Assembly (NCBI GenBank): GCA_018400545.1
Contig: JAGYLT010000098.1
Location: forward strand, 1 to 7,789
Length of the DNA stretch: 7,789 bases
Direction of reading: 5' to 3'
Origin: Bacteroidales bacterium
GTDB taxonomy: Bacteria; Bacteroidota; Bacteroidia; Bacteroidales; 4484-276
Part shown: positions 1 through 6,481 of the stretch, one piece after another
Numbering within the stretch: the first letter of the stretch is position 1
How the letters are laid out: the number at the start of each line of letters is the position of its first letter
Made by a program: the position numbers and the translations under genes
Notes under the pieces: generated by a model
What the model was told of the DNA's origin: nothing
Databases searched by the model: none
What the model saw: only the letters and a program-made list of their open reading frames with translations

Positions 1-16
1 GAGATGAGGTAAATAT

Positions 17-42
17 CTTTGCGCCTCTCCGCCTTTGCGGTT
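17..42 (+). repeat. Left arm of imperfect inverted repeat (ctttgcg-type)
   Basis: This 26-nt arm begins ctttgcgcc and ends tttgcggtt. The reverse complement of the arm at 97-122 matches it at 20 of 26 positions by hand alignment, with both ends conserved and the middle divergent. Inside the arm a unit close to ttgcgcc recurs about every 8-9 nt, so it is also a degenerate short tandem repeat. From memory, similar 'ctttgcgtctttgcgcctttgcggtt' sequences are scattered in intergenic DNA of many Bacteroidota and other bacteria. That recollection cannot be confirmed from this window. Confidence 0.65.
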
Positions 43-96
43 AATAGAAATGGAGGTATGCTTGAAAAACAATTTTTTCTGTCCCTGAGATAGTGA

Positions 97-122
97 AACC
101 GCAGAGACGCAATGACGCAAAG
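97..122 (-). repeat. Right arm of imperfect inverted repeat (ctttgcg-type)
   Basis: This arm reads aaccgcagagacgc then aatgacgcaaag on the plus strand and is the inverted partner of 17-42, with 54 nt between the arms. The perfect outer matches (ctttgcg and tgcggtt) with variable middle bases could let a transcript fold into a long imperfect hairpin. The pair resembles a small non-coding palindromic element (REP- or MITE-like). No transposase or clear target-site duplication is visible. Confidence 0.65.
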
Positions 123-264
123 GAAGCATAGGATTAAACTTTTAACTATAGGGTAACCTAACTTCCGGAAAAAACCCGGACCCACGATAGTGTTTTCAAA
201 ACTACTTGATTTTTATAGTATGAATAAAGAGTCCTGGGTCTATACGCTATTTTGCAGGCATACA

Positions 265-1788
265 TTATCTTATAACGGTAACCGTACCTTGTTTTTCAAC
301 AAGCTCACCCCGGGCATTCCTGAATTTAATCACATAAACATAGGTGCCGGCCGGCACGATTTCACCATTATACCGTCCGGTCCAGCCATCATCCTGATTG
401 TTGCTCACAAATAGCTGCTGGCCCCATTTGTTGAAAATCACCATCTCGTAAAAACCCTCCTCAATAAAATCAAGCACCGGCTTAAATTCTCGTTCGTCGG
501 GCGAACTGCTTTCCGGCAGTATAGCGTTGGGAATGCGAATACTGGTTTCCAGTTCAATGGTTACTTTATTGGAGAAGCTTTCCCGGTTTCCGCCACCGCC
601 TTCGATGGCTTTTACGTAATAGGCCAGTTTGCCTTCACCGGCGGTCAGCTCCGAAATATCATCGTTAAAATCTGTTTCCTGATCCGAAAGGGTTTCCAGC
701 GGGCCTGAAGGATTTAAAGTGCCGTCCACTTCGCGATAAATTTCATATTCCGAAATTTCATCCCAGCCCTCGTAAGCATTCCAATCAAGATCGATGGATA
801 AGCCAGACCCCTTTTGGGCAGAAAGATGGATTGTACGTGTAATATTTTCAGAACTTAGCTCCTGTTTGTCGCAAAAGTCGAAAACGTCAATCCGATAATA
901 ATAGCTTTGTTCATTGAATTTTGCAGAAGTATCCGTAAAAAAACCGTCCGGATCATGATTGATGGTATCCACTACATCCCCGATCATCGAATAGGTGGAG
1001 CCATTTTCGGATCGCATAATCCTGAATCTCGACACCGGCGCATCATCGGTGTCCCAGGTAATTTTCACATGTTCAAAATTCTCTACCGTTGCTACATCAA
1101 TCTCGGAAAAAAGCGGCCTGTCATAGGTTTCTGTTTCAACTGATTTTTCACAGGAAGTAGAAGTACGGGATTCGTCCTCGCTGAACGCCCTGATCTTGTA
1201 GGAATATTGTACTTCAGGAAGTAAATTATCGTGTATGAAATTATTTTGCGATGCATCTGTTGTTCCCACAATTTCGTAATCTCCACCATCCACTGAGGCC
1301 AGTATGCGGTAACCTCCCAAACCGTCACGCATATTCCGGTACTTTGTCCACTCCAGGAATACCGTATTTGAGCATAGGTCGAAGTCAATGGCTGTGATCA
1401 GGATGGTGTTCATGGTGTCGGCCACCAGCCAGTTGGATGCCTGCATATCGTTGTATGCCCTGATCTTGTACAATCGCTGCTCAAAACATCCGGATACCTG
1501 TGCGTCGATAAATGAAGTTTGTTGCACACCTGGCAAACTGGTAAGCGAGTCGAAGATTAGAAATGTATTTCCTCCGGCGGTTTCATACCTGCCGCGATAA
1601 ACACTGTAACCCGTAGTATTGATTTCATTGGGAAACCAAGATATGATCGGACTTTCATCCACGATGCTAACAGAATCGATTTCGGGATTTTCAGGAACCT
1701 GAGCAAACGTTTTCTGAATGGGTAAAAACGCAATTGCTATTATCGTTGAAAAAAACAAAAAACCTGTATGCTTCCTGAATACGATCAT
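265..1788 (-). CDS. Secreted multi-domain protein with T9SS type B (CHU_C) sorting domain
   Basis: The 507-residue protein starts with a signal peptide: positive residues R5, K6 and H7, a hydrophobic core at about 9-23, and a likely cleavage near TFA-Q (29/30). About four fibronectin-III-like beta modules follow, roughly at 33-130, 131-225, 226-322 and 323-416. Each carries a 'Y.I.R/A' style strand near its end, such as YKIRAYND, YKIRAFSED, YYRIDVFD and YYVKAIEG. Residues 418-507 match the gliding-motility-associated C-terminal domain (PNAILPES, then IFNKWGQQLF, DGWTGRYNG, PAGTYVYVI). That domain sends Bacteroidota proteins through the type IX secretion system to the surface or medium. No catalytic domain is evident, so a structural, adhesive or binding role is likely but unproven. 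The ATG at 1786-1788 lies 16 nt after the upstream M16 stop, so it is probably cotranscribed with the peptidase genes. It has no clear Shine-Dalgarno sequence. Confidence 0.9.
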   Translation of the reverse strand: MIVFRKHTGFLFFSTIIAIAFLPIQKTFAQVPENPEIDSVSIVDESPIISWFPNEINTTGYSVYRGRYETAGGNTFLIFDSLTSLPGVQQTSFIDAQVSGCFEQRLYKIRAYNDMQASNWLVADTMNTILITAIDFDLCSNTVFLEWTKYRNMRDGLGGYRILASVDGGDYEIVGTTDASQNNFIHDNLLPEVQYSYKIRAFSEDESRTSTSCEKSVETETYDRPLFSEIDVATVENFEHVKITWDTDDAPVSRFRIMRSENGSTYSMIGDVVDTINHDPDGFFTDTSAKFNEQSYYYRIDVFDFCDKQELSSENITRTIHLSAQKGSGLSIDLDWNAYEGWDEISEYEIYREVDGTLNPSGPLETLSDQETDFNDDISELTAGEGKLAYYVKAIEGGGGNRESFSNKVTIELETSIRIPNAILPESSSPDEREFKPVLDFIEEGFYEMVIFNKWGQQLFVSNNQDDGWTGRYNGEIVPAGTYVYVIKFRNARGELVEKQGTVTVIR

Positions 1789-1804
1789 GTTTCAATTGTA
1801 TCAT

Positions 1805-3087
1805 TCATTTCCCCACCACCAAAGTAACCAACGTATGCGGGTCAAGGTATTTAACGGCTAATTCCCTGATTTCTTTTGCAGTGATGGTTTTTACCGTTTC
1901 GAGGTAGCGATCGAAATAGCTCATGGGAAAGCCATAATCCACCACCGACTTCACCATTTCGGATAATGCAAACGGGCCATCTGCACTACGCAAAAAGTTT
2001 CCCAGCATGTAATTCTTCACCAGATTCAGTTCGGCTTCCGGAACATCTTCCTGACCCAATTTTTTAATTTCACCAAAAATTTCATCCACAGCTTTTTCAC
2101 GCACATCCGTGCCCACCTCCGATGAAATTGTAAAGATGCCGCTATGCTTCAGCGAGGTTACCACCGAACCAATGCCGTAAGTGTAGCCTTTGTCTTCACG
2201 AATATTGGTCATGAGCCTGGAGCCAAAATATCCCCCGAGGATGGTATTTACGACCTTCATTTTTATGAAATCAGGGTGTGTTTTGTTGAACAACACCTTC
2301 CCGATCCGAAGTGCCGATTGCAGGGAGTTTTTCTTTTGGATCATCTGAAATTTATCCGGAACAGTGACAGGCACCCGCACTTTTGCGTTGTCAGGATTTT
2401 CCCGGATGACATGCTGTCCAAAATTTGCGTTAAGCAACTGCTGCATATTTGCAGGCACCTTCCCCGAAACCAGGATGTAAAAAGGGCTCTCGGTATAAAA
2501 CTTCTGATGGAAACCTCTCATTGCCGGGGCATCCAGCCTGTTATAATCATCCTCAACAAGCGGTGAAGAATAGGGATGTTGATCCCCAAAAATGTAACCC
2601 GGAAATTTCAGCCTGGCCACATATTTTACTTTTTCCATATTCACCAGGTATTCGTGCCTGGATTTCGCGATGATGGTGCTCACTTCATTTTCAGGAAACA
2701 CAGGCTGTAAAGCAACCTCTTTCACTACGGGTACAAGCTCTTCAAAAATGTCTGCCGAGACAATACAGCGACAGCCTTGAGTCGTCCTTGCTCACGGCAT
2801 ATACGCAGATGTGCCCCGTAAAAATCAACCTTTTCGGCAATTTCCTTCGATGAATAGCTTTTGGTTCCTTCCTGCAAACACTTGTTGGTGAGGCTAGCCA
2901 GGAGCGGCTGCGTTTGATAAAAGGATCCTGCATTGAAAACCAGGTCGAGTTTGAGAATATCTTCGCTCCCGGCCTGTATCGCGTAAACAGGAATACCGTT
3001 ATCCAGGATAAACCGTTCCGGTTCGATCCATTTCATGGAATCGATATCATGTGTGGCCGGTTGTGTTTTTCTAAATTCCTGCATCAT
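1805..3087 (-). pseudogene. M16 peptidase, non-zinc (R/Y) subunit, frameshifted
   Basis: As written the gene is split. The first part (3087-2725) encodes 120 residues and ends at TAG 2727-2725; the second (2725-1805) encodes 306 residues in the -1 frame. Restoring one base in the A5 run at 2744-2748 gives SRQTF-FEELVPVVKEV and a continuous 427-residue protein, normal for an M16B subunit. It lacks the HxxEH zinc motif: the equivalent helix reads LASLTNKCLQEGT. It keeps the substrate-binding R/Y pair in NIREDKGYTYG (about R297 and Y304 of the repaired protein). It is therefore the non-metal partner of the zinc subunit upstream. The ATG at 3087-3085 overlaps that gene's stop by 4 nt (ATGA), which indicates translational coupling. 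There is no signal peptide. The rest of the frame is intact, so the lesion is either recent or a sequencing error. A GTG overlapping the TAG by one base could allow reinitiation, but each fragment would be incomplete. Confidence 0.85.
2744..2748 (-). other. Frameshift site in an A5/T5 homopolymer
   Basis: In the coding direction the sequence is CAG ACA TTT TTG AAG, which runs to a TAG 16 nt later. With six Ts instead of five it reads Q-T-F-F-E-E-L-V-P-V-V and joins the downstream frame exactly. The site is not a clean -1 slippery heptamer: A UUU UUG lacks the leading U that would let the P-site tRNA re-pair. No obvious stimulatory hairpin follows. A mutation or base-calling error is more likely than programmed frameshifting. 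Confidence 0.75.
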
Positions 3088-4331
3088 TTTTCCCCGTTTT
3101 TCGATTTGTAAATCAGTGTGGAACAGTTTTGCGGCCGGAATAATTCCCTGGCCGTTTCCACAAATTTATCCGTTGTAACAGCCTGGTATTTTTCAGCTTC
3201 GCGGTTTACCAGGTCAGCATCGCCAAGCACTTCGGCAAAGGCAAGGTTCATCGCTTTATCCAGCACATTCATTCTTGAAAATACCAGTGTGGACTCAATC
3301 TTGTTTTTCACTTTTTGAAGCTCATCTTTAGCAGGTGGGTTTTTTGAGATTTCGTCGATTTGTTTTTCGATGGCTTCCTCAGCCTGCCCAATGGAAACAT
3401 CCTTTGCCGGCTTTCCCGAAACCACAAACAATCCGGGATCGAAACTGCCCATGATGTAGGCGTCAAGCTCGGTGAACAATTTTTCCTCTTTCAACAGCTT
3501 CTGGTAAAACCGCGAAGAATTGCCGTTTCCGAGCACATCCGAAATCAGGTCGGTGGTATGATATTCGGGATCGTTACGCGAACACATGTGCCAGGCTTTG
3601 TAGATGGCATCGGCAGGAACGTCCCTTTCCGCCTCCAGCCTTCGGGCCTCCTGCTGCCGGGGTTCCCGGGGAAGGTTTCGCGCATATTCCCCTGTATTTT
3701 CGATGGGGGCAAACCATTTTTCGGAAAGGCGCCTGACCACTTCGGTCTCCACATTTCCGGAAACAACCAGCACGGCATTGTTGGGATTGTAATGTTTGTT
3801 ATAAAATGCCCTTACATCTTCCATGTTAGCCCCGGTGATGTGGCTGATCTCTTTTCCTATGGTTGACCACTGGTAAGGGTGCTTTTGGTAAGCCACCGGC
3901 CTGAGCAGCATCCACACATCGCCGTATGGCTGATTCAGATGGGTTTGCCTGAATTCTTCGGAAACTACATTGCGCTGCACATCCAGGGATTTCTCAGAAA
4001 ATGCAAGCTGAAACATCCGGTCGGATTCGAGCCAGAATGCTGTTTCCAGGTTTTGCCTCGGTACGGTGAGGTAATAGTTGGTTACATCGTTGGATGTGAA
4101 GGCATTATTCTCACCACCCACTTTCTCAAGCGGTTCATCGTATTTCGGGATATTTACCGAGCCGCCAAACATCAGGTGCTCAAAAAGGTGGGCAAATCCG
4201 GTTTTACCGGGATGTTCGTCACGGGCACCTACATCGTACAAAATGTTGACGGCCACAATAGGCGTGGATTTATCACGGTGAACGATCACCCGCAAACCAT
4301 TGGAAAGCGTAAATCTGTCAAATTGGATCAT
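3084..4331 (-). CDS. M16 family zinc peptidase, catalytic subunit
   Basis: This 415-residue insulinase/processing-protease-type metalloprotease cleaves peptides or unfolded segments inside a clam-shell chamber. The inverted zinc motif is H48-L-F-E51-H52 within GFAHLFEHLMFGGS, and the third metal ligand is probably E126 in NVVSEEFRQ, 74 residues on. The GGENNAFTSNDVTNYYLTVP block that follows is typical of the family. The N-terminal M16 domain covers about residues 5-155 and the C-terminal M16_C domain about 165-350. No R/Y pair is seen in the C-terminal half (the region reads LLKEEKLFTELDAY), so it should need the partner subunit encoded just downstream. No signal peptide or membrane segment is visible, suggesting a cytoplasmic location, although many Bacteroidota M16 proteins are exported. 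It is the first gene of the operon, with a promoter box 20-27 nt upstream of its ATG. The physiological substrate is unknown. Confidence 0.93.
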   Translation of the reverse strand: MIQFDRFTLSNGLRVIVHRDKSTPIVAVNILYDVGARDEHPGKTGFAHLFEHLMFGGSVNIPKYDEPLEKVGGENNAFTSNDVTNYYLTVPRQNLETAFWLESDRMFQLAFSEKSLDVQRNVVSEEFRQTHLNQPYGDVWMLLRPVAYQKHPYQWSTIGKEISHITGANMEDVRAFYNKHYNPNNAVLVVSGNVETEVVRRLSEKWFAPIENTGEYARNLPREPRQQEARRLEAERDVPADAIYKAWHMCSRNDPEYHTTDLISDVLGNGNSSRFYQKLLKEEKLFTELDAYIMGSFDPGLFVVSGKPAKDVSIGQAEEAIEKQIDEISKNPPAKDELQKVKNKIESTLVFSRMNVLDKAMNLAFAEVLGDADLVNREAEKYQAVTTDKFVETARELFRPQNCSTLIYKSKNGEK

Positions 4332-4350
4332 GTAATCTGTTTTTGGGGTG

Positions 4351-4358
4351 CAAAAGTA
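4351..4358 (-). promoter_or_regulatory. Bacteroidota -7 promoter box (TACTTTTG) for the M16 operon
   Basis: On the minus strand the box reads TACTTTTG followed by CACCCC, a perfect match to the Bacteroidota sigma consensus TAnnTTTG. It lies 19 nt upstream of the ATG at 4331, giving a short 5' leader. No convincing TTG -33 element is present at the expected 17-23 nt spacing, so the strength of the promoter is uncertain. Confidence 0.65.
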
Positions 4359-4481
4359 ATGTTATGAGCGGAACGGCGGATTCGATATTATAAAAAAGAC
4401 TTAGCCATAAAATTAAAATATTAAATTCTAAGGGTTTGAATATCTGATAACTACACCATGCCATTTAAAAATTGGCGAAAC

Positions 4482-4516
4482 TTTGTAAAAACATTTAAGA
4501 AGAATCCTTATTTTAG
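4482..4516 (+). promoter_or_regulatory. Possible promoter of the ROK operon
   Basis: A TTTG at 4482-4485 is followed after 23 nt by TATTTTAG at 4509-4516, one mismatch from TAnnTTTG. The spacing is at the long end of the usual range. Transcription would start near 4523, leaving only about a dozen bases of leader before the ATG at 4535. The motif is the best candidate I can find in the AT-rich stretch, but it is weak. Confidence 0.35.
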
Positions 4517-4528
4517 CGAGAAATTTAT
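4508..4528 (+). promoter_or_regulatory. Possible ROK regulator operator overlapping its own promoter
   Basis: The stretch begins TTATTTTAGCG and continues AGAAATTTAT. It has AT-rich flanks (TTATTT and AAATTTA) around a GC-containing core, the general layout of NagC/Mlc-type operators known from enterobacteria. The dyad is imperfect: about 6 of 10 symmetric pairs match. Its overlap with the putative -7 box and its position directly before the ROK gene would suit autorepression. This is inference from layout and weak similarity. Confidence 0.25.
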
Positions 4529-4534
4529 GAATGA

Positions 4535-5830
4535 ATGATCTCTTTAGCTATGCAAAATCAGGAAGTGGCCCCCAATACATTCTATGATCCTGTATTTATC
4601 CAGAACGGAAATCTCGAAAAACTTTCGAACCTTGGGAAAAAAAAGTATTTCCAGAAAAAAAACATTATCAGTTATTTATATTCGAAAGGAAATTTATCGA
4701 ACCCGGAAATTTGCAAACTCGCCAACATGAGTTCGCCTTCCATCCATAAATTGCTCAACGAATTAATAGAAGACGGGGTGGTGATGGAGGCCGGTATGGG
4801 CCACTCTATTGGCGGAAGACGGCCTTATATATTTGGATTAAATCCCAATGCCCGGTTTGTGATTGGTATCAGCATCCTACAGAATTTTAGCGAGGTAGCC
4901 GTTTTTAACCTCCACAACGAAATACAGCAGGATGTAAAGGTCTTACATGTTCAGCTTGAAAACACACCGGCCTTTGTAGATGGTATTTATGAATTTTGTG
5001 TGAGCCTGCTGAAAGAACTGAACATCCATGATGAGAAAATCCTGGGTATTGGCATAGGCATTTCCGGATTAACCGATCCGGCCACGGGAAAAAGTTATTC
5101 GTGGCTGAATTACTCCTCCAAAACCGTGAAGCAATTGTTTGAGGAACGGTTTGGAAAACCCGTTTTTGTTGACAATGACGCCCGTGTGATGGCGCTGGGA
5201 GAATATGAGTTTGGCAGCGCGCGCGACAAAAACAATGTGCTGTGTCTGAACATCGGGGCCGGCATAGGGATGGGCATGATCCTGAACGGTATGGTTTATC
5301 ATGGAAATTCAGGGTTTGCGGGTGAGTTTGGACATATTAAAGTGAAAGATGAAGGCGACCTTTGCATTTGCGGGAAACGCGGTTGTTTAGAAACGGTGGC
5401 TTCAGGTGCTGCGCTGGTAAAAAGAGCTATCGAAGAAATCGGTGCCGGAATGTCGTCAAAAATTTCCGACAAGGTTAATGGTGATCTCTCCATGATTAAC
5501 AGCAGTACCATCGTTGAAGCCGCCCGGCAAGGCGATCAACTGGCCATCGACCTGCTGGCCGAAATCGGTGAATATCTTGGTAAAGGACTCGCAACACTAA
5601 TCCACATTTTTAATCCGGAGGCCATTATCCTCGGTGGTAACCTGGCCAGGGCCGAACAGTTCATCATCGACCCCATACAGCAAACCCTGAACAAATACAC
5701 CATCTACAACATCAAAAAAGATACGTCCATCATTACTTCAACCCTGCGCGAAAAAGCGGCTGTGATGGGTGCAATGGCACTTGTGATGAACAACGTTTTT
5801 GAAGATGTCCGCAATCATCAGCAGGTATAA
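4535..5830 (+). CDS. ROK family transcriptional regulator (NagC/Mlc/XylR type)
   Basis: This 431-residue protein has an N-terminal winged helix-turn-helix (about 36-100: NIISYLYSKGNLSNPEICK, then SSPSIHKLLNELIEDG and a GGRRP wing). An actin-like ROK sugar-binding domain follows (about 105-420). The sugar and zinc signature is clear: E264-x-G-H267, then C277-I-C-G-K-R-G-C284-L-E. The catalytic-type Asp is kept in FVDNDA (D215). The N-terminal phosphate loop of ROK kinases (DxGGT) is replaced by IGISILQN, so it is probably a sugar-responsive repressor and not a kinase. The effector is likely a hexose or N-acetylhexosamine, judging from the family and the GH109-type gene two places downstream. 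The start at 4535 is the most upstream in-frame ATG; ATG 4550 (residue 6) is an alternative. It lies 15 nt before the SGNH gene and diverges from the M16 operon. The exact ligand cannot be read from the sequence. Confidence 0.92.
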   Translation: MISLAMQNQEVAPNTFYDPVFIQNGNLEKLSNLGKKKYFQKKNIISYLYSKGNLSNPEICKLANMSSPSIHKLLNELIEDGVVMEAGMGHSIGGRRPYIFGLNPNARFVIGISILQNFSEVAVFNLHNEIQQDVKVLHVQLENTPAFVDGIYEFCVSLLKELNIHDEKILGIGIGISGLTDPATGKSYSWLNYSSKTVKQLFEERFGKPVFVDNDARVMALGEYEFGSARDKNNVLCLNIGAGIGMGMILNGMVYHGNSGFAGEFGHIKVKDEGDLCICGKRGCLETVASGAALVKRAIEEIGAGMSSKISDKVNGDLSMINSSTIVEAARQGDQLAIDLLAEIGEYLGKGLATLIHIFNPEAIILGGNLARAEQFIIDPIQQTLNKYTIYNIKKDTSIITSTLREKAAVMGAMALVMNNVFEDVRNHQQV

Positions 5831-5845
5831 ATCCTTCTTGCTGCT

Positions 5846-6481
5846 ATGAACAAACCTGACCAAATAAAAATTATGGCCTTTGGTGATTCCATTACCGAAG
5901 GAACTTACGGTGGAGCGGAGCATTCACAAACCTGGCCGGCGATCTTACAAAAGATGCTTACACGGGATGGTTTGAATGTTTACCTTTTAAACTCGGGTTT
6001 CCCTGGAGAAACCGCTACCCTTGGAGCACATCGGTTTCAACATCATTTATCTGAACAGAAACCGGATATCGTGCTCATCATGTATGGAGCAAACGATGCA
6101 TTTGTTCCCTATGGTTATTGTGATCCGGTGGTGACGGTTCCTTCTTTTGAAAATGCAATAACAAAAATGGTTAACCGGGCGACAGAAGCAGGCATCATCC
6201 CGGTTCTCATGACCACAATGCCCATTTTCTTTGAGGAAGATGAAGCATTTGATCAGAATGAATTGCTGGGCCAATACATGCAAAAAATACACAAAATAGC
6301 CCAGAGGCAATCGCTTTACCTGATCGATCACTTTAGCTTATGGATGGAAAAAGAAGAAACGATTAAAAATTTCCTGCCCGATGGCGTTCATCCCAATGCG
6401 GATGGTAACCGTCTCATTGCCGAAACCATATTTTACCGATTACCGGAAATCATCAGAAAAGAATTCAATACACAGCTATGA
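5846..6481 (+). CDS. SGNH/GDSL hydrolase (esterase or deacetylase type)
   Basis: This 211-residue enzyme shows all SGNH blocks: block I FGDSIT with nucleophile S15, block II oxyanion glycine in NSGFPGETA (G54), block III GAND with N83, and block V DGVHPN with D179 and H182. The length and compact fold resemble small cytoplasmic acyl-esterases, TesA-like lysophospholipases and carbohydrate acetylesterases. No signal peptide or lipobox is present, so it should act in the cytoplasm, or be released by another route. It starts 15 nt after the ROK gene, and its TGA overlaps the ATG of the next gene by 4 nt (ATGA), so the three genes are probably one transcript with coupled translation. The company of a glycosidase and a sugar regulator favours deacylation of a sugar or glycan fragment. 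The sequence does not fix the substrate. Confidence 0.93.
   Translation: MNKPDQIKIMAFGDSITEGTYGGAEHSQTWPAILQKMLTRDGLNVYLLNSGFPGETATLGAHRFQHHLSEQKPDIVLIMYGANDAFVPYGYCDPVVTVPSFENAITKMVNRATEAGIIPVLMTTMPIFFEEDEAFDQNELLGQYMQKIHKIAQRQSLYLIDHFSLWMEKEETIKNFLPDGVHPNADGNRLIAETIFYRLPEIIRKEFNTQL

Larger units (their letters stand above)
1..264. other. Non-coding region downstream of the minus-strand operon
   Basis: I see no credible gene here. The only short open frame near the left edge, starting with the ATG at 58, encodes 11 residues and has no coding character. The region holds two imperfect inverted repeats (17-42 and 97-122), a short GGTAACC palindrome near 152-158 and a small dyad at 164-180. The minus-strand operon ends at 265, so its transcript must end in this stretch, but I find no hairpin followed by a T-run in the right orientation. 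Whatever lies left of position 1 is not visible. Confidence 0.7.
4332..4534. other. Divergent intergenic promoter region
   Basis: This 203-nt AT-rich stretch separates two operons transcribed away from each other. It contains the TACTTTTG box on the minus strand, the weak plus-strand promoter near 4482-4516, and a direct repeat CATTTAA at 4462-4468 and 4492-4498. Those copies are 30 bp apart, about three helical turns. A run of three ATGA units lies at 4527-4538. No gene is seen within it. A ROK regulator bound here could affect both operons, but nothing in the sequence shows that it does. Confidence 0.6.

Noticed and set aside
17..122. CRISPR array
   Set aside because: There are only two arms, in opposite orientation and imperfect, with no direct-repeat and spacer periodicity and no cas gene nearby.
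164..180. Short dyad TCCGG-AAAAAAC-CCGGA as a terminator for the minus-strand operon
   Set aside because: The stem is only 5 bp, and the T-run falls in the loop instead of after the stem in the minus direction, so it does not have the form of an intrinsic terminator.
190..414. Plus-strand open frame of 74 codons
   Set aside because: Most of it overlaps the 3' end of the T9SS gene antisense, it has no family resemblance, and the minus-strand frame clearly encodes the CHU_C domain.
1092..1388. Second minus-strand frame inside the T9SS gene
   Set aside because: It lies wholly inside a well-supported gene in another frame, and its translation has no recognisable motif.
2742..2760. Programmed -1 ribosomal frameshifting in the M16 gene
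   Set aside because: The A UUU UUG context does not allow clean re-pairing of both tRNAs, no downstream hairpin is obvious, and M16 genes are not known to use recoding. Mutation or sequencing error is simpler.
3360..3866. Plus-strand open frame of 168 codons antisense to the zinc M16 gene
   Set aside because: The minus strand has the conserved M16 domain through this stretch. The antisense frame is a by-product of its codon use.
4535..5830. ROK protein as a glucokinase or N-acetylhexosamine kinase
   Set aside because: The N-terminal winged helix and the loss of the DxGGT phosphate loop fit a regulator better.
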